The notes under the pieces were generated by a model, which saw nothing but the letters and a program-made list of their open reading frames with translations, searched no databases and was not told the origin of the DNA. The position numbers and the translations under genes are program-made. From positions 452,001 to 516,000 of the forward strand of contig CAJNDS010002140.1 of assembly GCA_905221605.1 (NCBI GenBank): a DNA stretch of 64,000 nucleotides. Direction: 5' to 3'. This document shows positions 1 to 8,817 of the stretch, in pieces; the stretch's first letter is position 1; the number at the start of each line of letters is the position of its first letter. The stretch is from Symbiodinium natans. Taxonomy: Eukaryota; Sar; Dinophyceae; Suessiales; Symbiodiniaceae.

Positions 1-2
1 AC

Positions 3-942
3 CTGTTCTGGGCTTTGTGTGGTTGCGGCCCCAACTTTGGAGTGGTGACGTCCTTCGAGCTCAACGCCTCCAAGCTCCAAAGTTGTCGACAAACGAGGCA
101 AGTCTTCCACGTGCCTTCCGACCGCACGGCCTGTGAAGTCGCACCGGCTGTGCGCGCGTACATGATGCGCGCTCAGTCGCTTCCGCGGGACTGCTGCTCG
201 GACTGCTGCCTATACATAGCCGATGACCCAGCGGAGCCTGGGATGCGAGTGGGCATCTACGACTTCAACTTCGGATGTGATGTCCCCCCCGTCGATGCGG
301 CAGGCGCCAAACTGCTAGTAGAGCAGGTGGATGATGGGCTTGGTCCAATCCAGCTCATGGAGAACGAGCCGTCCCAATGTGACTTGCAGCCAGTTCAGTT
401 CCTTGATATCGACTGTCATTTGTTTTTCCCCATTGTTCTGAACTATGTTAAAGCCTGCAGACACAGGTGAGCAACCTCACGGCGTGGCGCACCGGGGCTT
501 TCTGTCCAGCAGGAGCTTCTTCACCCGGGCACTGTTTTTTGCTCGAGATGCCGAGATTAGTGAACTGCTGGTGGAGATCTTGTCGAAGGCCCCGACTCGG
601 CACTGCTACTTCCACTTCCAGCACATGGGCGGTGCCGTGGCGGACGGTAGCAGCGAGAGCAGCGCATTTCTTTTACGAGATGCAGAATGGTCGCTCGTGA
701 TCAAGGGGGCGTGGGCCGAGGATGAGGGTGACTGCACCCCGTGGGTCAGAGACGCGGTGAAACTCTTGATGCCCTTTGCGTTGGGATGCTACGCCACCGA
801 CCTCGGAGCGGAAGATCTCGAAATGGCAGCTCAGACTTTCGGCCGTAACGCTGAGCGCTTGCTGGATTTGAAGCAGAAGTGGGATCCCAACAACATGTTC
901 AGACATGGTTTTCCGCTATCCCAGTTGGGGAAGGCTGCTTGA
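3..942 (+). CDS. Berberine-bridge-type FAD-linked oxidoreductase, C-terminal part
   Basis: The gene is cut by the window start. Exon 1 (to 414) opens with the end of the FAD-binding PCMH/BBE fold: LFWALCGCGPNFGVVTSFEL matches the family's LfWAlrGGGgNFGVVTsf signature, with Cys-Gly-Cys where Gly-rich residues are usual. Exon 2 (461-942) carries the substrate-side region and the C-terminal BBE motif KWDPNNMFRHGFPL, then a TGA stop. A 46-nt GT-AG intron (415-460) restores the frame; without it the two halves lie in different frames. Family members are flavoenzymes that oxidise small molecules (alkaloid, sugar or alcohol substrates) with O2. The substrate here cannot be told. Unlike the neighbouring genes, the intron is tiny and has no telomeric repeats. 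The family call is strong; the splice is inferred from frame and family alignment. Confidence 0.85.
415..460 (+). other. 46-nt GT-AG intron of the FAD oxidoreductase gene
   Basis: The intron begins GTCATTTG and ends CCTGCAG. Removing it joins FLDID to Y-TGEQPHGV in frame. It has a pyrimidine-rich middle and no repeat content. Confidence 0.65.
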
Positions 943-1221
943 CATGGCCCTTCTTCCAAGATAGTTTGACCTCATACTGCAGCATTCGCGCAATTTGCAC
1001 GTGGCGTGTGCAAAATGCGAATCAAAAAGACTTTCCGGCCGTATCCACTGCCGCAGGCCGGGCAAGTGCACCACGGCTCTGAAGTTGCACGGTACTGCAG
1101 CTCTAAGTTCTGACTGTGGGAACTACTCGGGCTTCGGTGTGCTAAGCCTTGTACATGCGCTTCACCCTTGGCCCCTAACCTTTATCGCCACGTGTCTGCG
1201 AGTGAGTCTGCGCTGACGCAG
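943..1221 (+). other. Intergenic spacer between FAD oxidoreductase and ATG5 genes
   Basis: About 280 bp between the stop codon at 942 and the first recognised ATG5 exon. It probably holds the 3' UTR and the ATG5 upstream region. No convincing ATG5 start codon or first exon was found here, and no TATA-like element is evident. The short spacing and shared strand fit unidirectional dinoflagellate gene clusters. Confidence 0.4.
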
Positions 1222-4200
1222 GACACTCGGCAGCAGATCTGTGGAGGACGTGTGCTGGTGCGTATCCGGCTGGCTCCTGACGAGGCAGGTCTTTGGGATG
1301 CTTGAGGGCGCCCCGGCCACCCCGTGCCATGATTTAGGTATATTTAGGTAAATTTAGGTGCATTTGTATATTAGGTATATTTAGGTATATTTAGGTATAT
1401 TTAGGTATATTTAGGTATATTTAGGTATATTTAGGTATATTTAGGTATATTTAGGTGGCTTATCCAGGAAGCTGCACTTGTGTGGTTTCTAGCTGTTTAT
1501 GCACTTTCTGTGCTGTGGATGTCTTCATAGCAGTATTGATACATGCCTGTCATGTGCAATGGCACGACATACAGCTGAAATCATGATGTGATTCTGTTCA
1601 CATTCTTCTCGCTCTCTCTCTCTCTCTCTCAATCTCTTTGCCTCTTCTTTTTTATGTATAATCATATTTGCAAGATACGGTTCGTATTCTATTAACATGG
1701 CCATACTCGTAGACACGTCGCATAGCCAGATGTCGCATAGAAAACATGTTGGTATGATGCTGTATACTTTTTATGGTATACTGTACTTACAATTTGTCAA
1801 CATACGTTGTTGGCTGGCCATCTTTGCCTGGAAGTTCTTGTTGATGATGTGTTTTGCTTTCTTAGGGAAGTTTCTTTGGGTGTTGGATGCGAGGTCGCCT
1901 CGCTCGCTGAGCCGGATCCCTTATTCAGCCTGGTGCCTCGGGCAGCTTATACCCCTAATTTCGGAAACCCTAAACCCTAAACCCTAAACCCTAAACCCTA
2001 AACCCTAAACCCTAAACCCCCAGGTGCCTCGGGCAGCCTATCTGCCCTTCCTCTTTCATGATGTGCTCGAGCACTTCAAGAAGTCGGCGATCGCCCGCAT
2101 GGGCCAGCCCTATGAGCTCTGGTTCGACTACAATCACACGGTCCCCCGGGCCAGACTTAGGAGTTTAGGGTTTAGGGTTTAGGGTTTAGGGGTTTAGGGG
2201 TTTAGGGGTTTAGGGGTTTAGGGGTTTAGGGGTTTAGGGGTTTAGGGGTGTTTAGGGGTGTTTAGGGGTTTAGGGGTTTAGGGGTTCAGGGAAAGGATCC
2301 TGGGCTGATCGTTGTGCTTGCATCCTGCGCGAGTGCCGCGCCGTTTCCTGAGGCACTGAAGTGGCACTTTCCATTGGGAGTGCTGTGCGATGCCTTGGTT
2401 GGCATGGAGGCGGGAAATATTGCACCCCGAGGCAGCGATACTTGCTGCCTTGAATCAACCCTAAACCCTAAACCCTAAACCCTAAACCCTAAACCCTAAA
2501 CCCCCCGCGCCCCCACGCCTTCCTGAACAGTTGCAATGCCGTCGATGCCTGGGCGCTTGGTGGCCGGTTTGGGGTTCGGGACCCCCGCTTGGAGGTTCAT
2601 GGTACCTATGAACCCAATTGTAACGATACTTCCAACCCTAGACCCTAAACCCTCACCCCAAAACCCAAAACCCTAAACCCTAAACCCCCCCCTGTAGTCC
2701 CCAAGACTGCATACACCACAGACAGCCAATCTGGGAGTTTACGAAAAAAAGGGGCCCCCTGTAAGCGACCCCAAATAGTAGGACTCCCCAAACCCCAAAT
2801 CCTAAACCCTAAACCCTAAACCTCAAACCTTAAACCCTAAACCCTAAACCCTAGACCCTAAACCCTAAACCCTAAACCCTAAACCCTAATGTCATGTGTG
2901 TGCCCGGTTGGGGAGGTCCCCGTCCCGCTTGATCTCACGGTCCACTTCCGTGGAAACTCCCTGATGAAGGAGCTGCTGCCCTTCAGCCGCTTTGCCAGGT
3001 TTATCAGGGCGGGGGGCAGAGGGGGGGGGGGTTTAGGGTTTGGGTTTTAGGGTTTACGGTTTAGGGTTTGGGGTTTAGGGTTCTGGGTTTTTGGGTTTTT
3101 GTTTAGGGTTTAGAGTTGAGGGTTGAGGGTTTAGGGTTTAGTTTCAGGGATCATCGGTTTTTTGGGTTTCCGGGGTAAGCTGGAACCCAGGGCAGGTGTT
3201 CCCTTTTATTGCGGGTTTTCGGTTCCCTTATGAAGGCCTCTTCCAGCAAAGGGCAGCCTTGCTGTTTCTAAGTTACTCTTGGCCCTCAGAAGTCGGTGCC
3301 CTGAAGCCCTGAAGCCCCAAACCCTAAGCCCTAAACCCTAAACCCTAAACCCTAAACCCTAAACCCTAAATTCGCTTCCCGAAGCCAGCGGGTTCAATGC
3401 CTTGAGGTGGCATGGCCGATCTTCAGCGGTCGGTCATGAACGCTTTCAAGCAGGCAATGGAGCTGCGCATGCCCTTTCGGGTTTAGGGTTTAGGGTTTAG
3501 GGTTTCGGGTTTAGGGTTTAGGAAAGTTTAGGGTTTAGGGCAAGAATGGGGGGGGGGGCCTACAGAGATGCAAACTCCAAAGCCCCAGGCTTTGCTACTT
3601 TAAGAACACATATATATGTATATACACATACAGAATGTATTGTAAATTTTAGTAGATATAAAAACACAGCATGCTACTGTATTACCATGCCAGGCCATCT
3701 TCTTGGAAGTGGGCTCCGCCTCGCGCTTCATGCGCTTGGAGAAGCAACCCGCCTGCAAGGAGCACAGAGACCGCAGTTTGTGTTTCGATCTGTTAACTTT
3801 TAAGTTGGGATGTTCCACTTTATCCTAACAGTCCTTAATACGGATCATTGTATAGTCCCAATTAAGGACTGTTAGTAAAAGGGGGAACATCCGATTCTTT
3901 AAGGTTTGTCGGGCATGGAAAGTCCCGTGAAACGCACAACCCAAAGAGGCCCGAAACACGAAGCTGCAGTGAGGAAGGAGCACATGATGCTCTGGGATGC
4001 GATACTTCGGAGCGACATCAAGAGCTTTGCCCAAGTGGAGGCTTGGTAGCCCCGTGGTAACCCTTTACATTTGTTTTTGGGTTCTGGGTTCCCTTATAAA
4101 GTAGCCAACCCAAAAAAGAGTGCCCTGATTGTAACATGGTTGCTGGGCTGCCAAGGAGGAAAGGCTCATGTGCAGCACGCTCCTGGAGTGCAAAAGTCTG

Positions 4201-6612
4201 GCCGTGCGGCTTCATATCTCTGCGCCTGTGCATGGAGACGAGGCACATCCCCTCACGACAAAAAGAGAGGTTTTTTGTAGAAAATCGGGGACCCCCCAAT
4301 ATAGATCCCCAAATTTGTAGGCTCCCCTTATAACAAGGATCCCAGTAAGGTACACACTATATCGCAAACCTTAAATCTACAAGTCTTAAGACACTAGCCC
4401 CAATCCTTTAAAACCTAAAGCCCACCTCAACTCTTCTCAACCATGGCTGTAACCCTAAACCCTAAACCCTAAAAGTGATGAAGCCGGTCCTGCCTTGAAT
4501 TACGTTCCGACCCCCACCCCCTCTCCAGGTGCTGCTGCACAAGGCGCCGGAGAGCACCGGTGCGATGCATGGTTCAGGGTACCCAGAGAGGTTTAGGGTT
4601 TAGGGTTCAGGGTTTAGGGTTTAGGGTTTAGGGTGTAGGTTGTAGGGTTTAGGGTTTAGGGCTTAGGGTTTAGGGTTTCGGGTTTAGGCTTAGCGTTTAG
4701 GGCTATTCTTTAAACCATATAAGGAACCCTTTCATATGTTAAGGCATATTTCTTCATTAAGGGGGAGTTTTTGGAGTCCCTGGGTACTATCCCAATCCTG
4801 TAGCTAAGAGAATCATCTTTGGGAATGTCTTTCATGAGGGGTTTTCAGGGCCACCCTGGTAACTCAGGCTCCTGAAGTTCAGGGTCTAGGGTTAAGGCTA
4901 TCGAAAAGCATGACCCCAAACCCTGAACCCAAAACCCTAAATTCTAAGCCCTAAGCCCACAATGTCGGGCTGCTTCTTGCCCACTCGGGTCAAGTAACCC
5001 CAGGGTCGAAGAAGGCGGCAGACATTGCTCAAAGGTTTTTTTGAAGTCAAGCAAACATCACTTGGACCTGAGGGTCCTTATGAACCCGAACCCATCACTT
5101 CTTGTCAGGGGTCCAGGGTTTAGGGTTTAGGGTTTAGGGTTCAGGGTTCAGGGTTTGGGGTTTAGGGTTCAGGGTTTGGGGTTTAGGGTTCAGGGTTCTG
5201 GGTTTAGGATTTAGGGTGAAGGCTTTGAGCTCTTTGTTTTCCCTCCTCGGAGGCCCCTGCTCTGGACGAGTCTGGAGCAGCCTTCACTGTGGGGGCCTTC
5301 CTAGCCTTGGCAATGCCGCCGCTGCTCAGTGCGAATGGCGATGGCCTTGCGGAGGGAGTTGAGGTGCCAGGGGTTTAGGGTTTAGGGCTTAGGGCTTAGG
5401 GCTTAGGGCTTAGGGCTTAGGGCTTAGGGCTTAGGGTTTAGGGTTTAGGGTTTAGGGTTTAGGGTTTAGGGCACAAGCCGGCATTGCCAGCCAGAGAATT
5501 ACGCAAAGAAACGTCGTAAGCCAAGATGTGTGGTCATAGATACCCAAATAGACTATAAAATACCCCAAGTTGCAAGATGCCGATTCTAATGTCAAGGAGG
5601 CCTCTACGTCAGAGGCTTGCAGCGTTTTCAGGCATGTTTGGGGCGGCTTCGGGGGATGTCGGGGCTTCGTGGCGTGCTGCGCTCCATCACAGTATGTTGC
5701 CAACTTACAACCTATCACCCGAAGTGCCCGAAACCCTCAACCACCCTAAAGTCCTAAACCCCAAACCACAACAAACCCAAACCCCTCAACCCCTGCCCCC
5801 ACCCCCCCCCCCCCCCCCCCACAAAAAAAACAACAACAACAACAAAAAAGAACAAGCAAAAGCCTCAACACCTTGAAGCCCCCGAGCCTCCACGAGCTCG
5901 CGCTACAAAGCGGAACCCTCAGCCCCAAAAATCCCAAAACCCCGAAACCTACAAAACCCCCAAATCCAAAACCCAAAACCCCTAAAAGCCCCAAACCCCC
6001 AAAACCCCCCAAACCCCAAAACCCCAACCCCCCCCCCCCCCCAAAACCCCAAAACCGCGAAAAACCCAAAAACCCCAAAACACACCAGAATAGCCTGGAA
6101 CCCGAAAAACATTCTCACGTCTGGCTGATGAAGCCCACAGGTGCTGACCCAGGGCCTGACGCCGGGCTTCAGTTTTGGGGTTTTGGGGCTCTACGGTTTA
6201 GGGTTCAGGCTTGGGGTTTGGGGCTCCCGGGTTCAGGGTTTCGGGTTTAGGGTTAGGAAGTTAGGGAAGTTGGTTGTTGCCACTGTTCTGCTGGTTGGGG
6301 GTGCTATGATGATTCTTGTTCAGTGTTATTCTTATATCCTTGATGTTGTTGCTTCTGGCGGAGAAGGAGGGAGGGAGGCGTGAAAGGAGGGTGAATTGTG
6401 TGGTCGAGGTCGTGGTCGTGGTCGTGTTGGTCGTGGTCGTCGTGGTCGTCGTTGTCGTTGTCGTCGTGGTCGCGGTCGTCGTGGTCGTGAAAGTCGTGGT
6501 GGTCGTGGTCGTTGGTCGTCTTCGGGGTCGTGGTCGTGGTCGTCTTCGTGTTCGTGGTCGTGTTCGTGGTCGTCCTCGTGGTCGTCCTCGTGGTCCGTGA
6601 TTGTCGTCGTGT

Positions 6613-6666
<54 letters not shown>

Positions 6667-7430
6667 GGTCGTCGTCGTCGCCGCCGCCGCCGTCGTCGTC
6701 GTCCTCGTCGTTCTCGTGGTCGGCCTCGTTGTCGTCCTCGTGTCGTCGTGGTCGTGCGCGGTCTTGGTCTTAGTATTCGTCGTGCATGGTCTTGGTATTG
6801 GTCTTGGTCGTTGTCTTGGTCTTGCTATTGATCTTGGTTCTTGTTGCTGTTGCTGTTGCATTTGTTTTGTTTTTTGTTTTGTTTGATTTGTTTTGTTTTT
6901 GCTTGCATACAGGTTTACATCATAGTTATATTGTTGTCTTGCTTTGGGTATTTCAGGGGTTGGCGGTCCATGCTTTCGCGCTGCTGTCAGTGGGGTCAGG
7001 TGTGGACTGCAGGTTGCAAAGAAAAGGACTCCTATGCCTCAAGAGCGACACCCTAAACCCCAAACCCTAAACCCCAAACCCCAAACCCTAAACTAAACCC
7101 TAAACCCTGAGCCCTAAACCCTAAACCCTAAACCCTAAACCCCAAACCCCCAAGCCCTAAACCCTAAACCCTCCCAGCGTTCGGAGACACCCCGAGGATG
7201 GTCCCGTTGGAGACGCCCCTGTACTGGCTCTCTCTGCACGCCGGCTACATGGATCACTTTGTGCATTTGAGCCTCGGAGCTTTTCCTTATGAGGGTTTAG
7301 GGTTTAGGGGTTTAGGGTTTAGGGTTTAGGGTTTAGGGTTTAGGGTTTAGGGTGTTCACTTTGTGCGTTTGAGCTCGGAGCTTTTGCCTCCTTTGCACCG
7401 GGTTTGGGGTCGGCGGACAAGTATACTGCA
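1222..7430 (+). CDS. ATG5: Autophagy protein 5 (ATG5), multi-exon
   Basis: ATG5 is covalently joined to ATG12 and, with ATG16, acts as the E3-like factor for ATG8 lipidation on autophagosome membranes. Exons recognised by order and similarity: 1222-1284 (RVLVRIRLAPDE), 1894-1932 (VASLAEPDPLFSL), 2024-2140 (VPRAAYLPFLFHDVLEHF then YELWFDYNHT), 2353-2397 (ALKWHFPLGVLCDAL, the hallmark PLKWHyPiG motif), 2916-2988 (PLDLTVHFRG), 3407-3480 (MADLQRSVMNAFKQAMELR, ending MPFR), 4529-~4559 (VLLHKAPEST), 5253-5372 (AAFTVGAFLALAMPPLLS) and ~7197-7290 (LETPLYWLSLHAGYMDHF, the C-terminal TPL-WL motif). Introns are GT-AG or GC-AG and packed with telomere-type repeats. The initiating exon, the exon around the human RPFIQ region and the exact C-terminus were not resolved. 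A piece of the last exon is duplicated at 7356-7387. The phase between the exons at 5253 and 7197 is unsettled. Confidence 0.85.
1338..1456 (+). repeat. Tandem 10-bp repeat (TTTAGGTATA)n
   Basis: About ten nearly perfect copies in the first ATG5 intron. The unit looks like a telomere heptamer with TATA added (TTTAGG + TATA), so it may be a derived telomere-type array. Confidence 0.9.
1610..1632 (+). repeat. CT dinucleotide microsatellite
   Basis: A run of (CT)n in the first ATG5 intron. Confidence 0.85.
1966..2022 (+). repeat. CCCTAAA array flanked by an 18-bp direct duplication of ATG5 exon sequence
   Basis: Seven to eight CCCTAAA copies end just before the 3' splice site at 2023. The start of the next exon (GTGCCTCGGGCAGC.TAT, 2024-2041) is repeated at 1933-1950 directly after the preceding exon, with one mismatch. 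Confidence 0.9.
2160..2290 (+). repeat. TTTAGGG / TTTAGGGG array
   Basis: It starts as TTTAGGG and drifts into eight or more TTTAGGGG units in the ATG5 intron that follows the exon ending at 2140. Confidence 0.9.
2457..2504 (+). repeat. CCCTAAA array
   Basis: Six to seven copies in an ATG5 intron. Confidence 0.9.
2790..2889 (+). repeat. CCCTAAA array upstream of an ATG5 exon
   Basis: A partly degenerate array 26 bp before the ATG5 exon at 2916. The polarity is C-strand ahead of an exon. Confidence 0.9.
3027..3150 (+). repeat. Degenerate TTTAGGG array
   Basis: Many one-base variants of TTTAGGG just after the ATG5 exon ending near 2988. Confidence 0.85.
3325..3370 (+). repeat. CCCTAAA array upstream of an ATG5 exon
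   Basis: About six copies ahead of the exon at 3407. Confidence 0.9.
3481..3540 (+). repeat. TTTAGGG array that begins at a 5' splice site
   Basis: The ATG5 exon ends MPFR at 3480 and the intron starts immediately with GTTTAGGGTTTAGGG. The next exon (4529, VLLHKAPEST) continues the conserved PFR-(I/V) segment in phase 0. Confidence 0.8.
3806..3892. mobile_element. MITE-like inverted repeat, family B copy 1
   Basis: The arms GGGATGTTCC..TTATCCTAAC and GTTAGTAAAAGGGGGAACATCC are complementary, with CAGTCCTTAAT / ATTAAGGACTG inside. Related copies lie at 15592-15634, 28233-28336 and 55463-55576. Confidence 0.75.
4042..4155. mobile_element. MITE-like inverted repeat, family E copy 1, with GGAGG duplication
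   Basis: Ends CTTGGTAGCC and GGCTGCCAA are inverted. GGAGG flanks both sides (4037-4041 and 4155-4159) as a likely target duplication. Related copies lie at 31664-31782, about 32186-32293 and about 35276-35340. Confidence 0.7.
4449..4472 (+). repeat. Short CCCTAAA array
   Basis: Three copies ahead of the ATG5 exon at 4529. Confidence 0.85.
4590..4702 (+). repeat. TTTAGGG array, degenerate
   Basis: It follows the ATG5 exon at 4529. Confidence 0.9.
5114..5215 (+). repeat. TTTAGGG/TTCAGGG mixed array
   Basis: Alternating TTTAGGG, TTCAGGG and TTTGGGG units in an ATG5 intron. Confidence 0.9.
5373..5472 (+). repeat. TTTAGGG array with homogenised CTTAGGG block, starting at a 5' splice site
   Basis: It begins GTTTAGGG right after the ATG5 exon ending VEVPG. 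It then has seven or eight CTTAGGG units in a row (about 5385-5440) before returning to TTTAGGG. Confidence 0.85.
5800..5820 (+). repeat. Poly-C tract in a C-rich low-complexity region
   Basis: About 20 C in a row. The wider stretch 5750-6080 is CCCCAAA-rich, and its ORFs are low-complexity Pro/Lys or Gly/Phe. Confidence 0.8.
6395..6870 (+). repeat. GTC/GTG/GCC trinucleotide-rich region
   Basis: Dense GTCGTGGTC-type trinucleotides, with GTT-type repeats at the 3' end. All six frames are open and give homopolymeric Val/Ser/Arg or Thr ORFs, none of which looks like a real protein. The region lies in an ATG5 intron. Confidence 0.85.
7049..7172 (+). repeat. CCCTAAA/CCCCAAA array upstream of the last recognised ATG5 exon
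   Basis: A C-strand array ending about 25 bp before the ATG5 exon near 7197. Confidence 0.9.
7254..7387 (+). repeat. TTTAGGG array flanked by a ~33-bp duplicated piece of ATG5 exon
   Basis: 7254-7286 and 7356-7387 are near-identical (TCACTTTGTGC.TTTGAG and CTCGGAGCTTTT shared; few substitutions and one indel). They flank about seven TTTAGGG units (7292-7353). Confidence 0.9.
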
Positions 7431-8677
7431 GGCACGTTGGGGGTTTAGTATGGTTTAGGGTCTAGGGTCTAGGGCTTGGGGTTTATGATTTAGGGTTTAC
7501 GCTTTAGGGTGTAGGGTTGGTTCGAAAGACTTCTGGCCTTATGATTCTCTTGTCTTGTGCCTCGGCCCCACATGCCCTACTCCCTCACAGGATTGCCCGG
7601 GTGCCGGAAAGCTTCCTCAAGCCAGCCTGTGAGGGCGATGCCTAAATCGGGCTTTGAGTACGGCTCTGGGCTTGGAGGGGACAACAGGCGAAAAACTCTG
7701 GACAAATGTATGCTGTGGAAAGACCTCCGTTTGAGTTCACATGCTGAATCTCGTTCGTGGTTGATATTGGCCTTCCATGGTCCAGAGCTGACATGTTCCA
7801 AAGTCGTGATTGCAAAGCCTTGTGCCAGCTTATGGCCGTGATGTACATAGATCCGATGCTGGAGATGACTCCTTTCGCTCGTGCCAGCAGCTTTGGTGGT
7901 TGGCCTTGCAGCCACCAGAAGGACGAGCGCAAAGTGCCAGGCCTCGTGCAGGAGTGAGTGCACAGAGCGATGCTTGGAGGAGAAATGGAGTTTAGGGTTT
8001 AGGGTTTAGGGTTTTAGGGTTTAGGGTTGAGGGTTAGAAACCTACACCTCACGGCTTTGCAAAGCTGACGTGCTCGACTTGCCATGCTCAAGCGTACACA
8101 CGCAACACACACGACAAAGATGACTGTGTACAGGACCATGTCGCATGTAGCATCTGTACCTACAGTCAGAGCTCTTGCTCTTCACGCCGTTTTTTTTTGT
8201 AGCCCTCATGGGTTCTTGCAGCTTGTGATTCATAGCAGAGCCGGGCTGATGAATCCTTGCTTCGTGCAAGCCACCATAAGCCACCACATATGAAGCAGGG
8301 TTTATATTACTGCTATTGGTGAGTGTATATAAGGCTCCTCTTTAATATTGGTGGGTGGATATACTTGGTGTCCTCTTGGGGGTACAAGAAATATATACCC
8401 TACTTCATATATACATGCGACAGCGCCCTGCAGACATGCATGCGACACAAAGCCTTAAAGCCGTTCAATAAGCTCGTGGCACCAGCCATGGGTGCCATCC
8501 GTTAGATTGCAGATGCCATGGCCCAGTCAGCCACGACCTTAGTGCGCTTTGCTCCTTGCAGAGCAAAGCTCGCCATCCGCTGCCAGTCTTGCAAGAAACC
8601 TTCAACAAAAACTCAGAACTGAAACCCTTAAACCCTGAAGCTCCCAACCCCCCCCCCCTCCCCCTAAGGTTCGGGCC
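7431..8677 (+). other. Intergenic region ATG5 to SLC44 gene
   Basis: It contains TTTAGGG patches (about 7440-7520 and 7985-8035), a family A MITE-like element (8291-8408) and unassigned sequence. ORFs at 7557-7995 have no recognisable domains and no splice context. Confidence 0.4.
8291..8408. mobile_element. MITE-like inverted repeat, family A copy 1
   Basis: Terminal inverted repeats TGAAGCAGGGTTTATATT and AATATATACCCTACTTCA. A closely similar full-length copy lies at 62012-62129. Confidence 0.85.
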
Positions 8678-8758
8678 ATGGGCATGGCTGAGGAGACCGA
8701 GACACAGCCTGAAGTGAAGGATGGCCTGGAGGAGGAGGATGAGGAGGAGGACTACGCG
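8678..8758 (+). CDS. First coding exon of the SLC44 gene
   Basis: An ATG at 8678 starts 27 codons rich in Glu/Asp (EEEDEEEDYA), followed by GTAAGG at 8759. A second ATG two codons later (8684, ATGGCTGAG) is an alternative start. The acidic cytosolic N-terminus fits the family. Confidence 0.7.
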
Positions 8759-8781
8759 GTAAGGTTTTTTTTTTTCTTTGG

Positions 8782-8817
<36 letters not shown>

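Noticed and set aside
6304-6886. ORFs of up to 185 aa over the GTC/GTG-rich region
   Set aside because: Homopolymer-like Val, Ser, Arg or Thr products in every frame from trinucleotide repeats; not protein-like.
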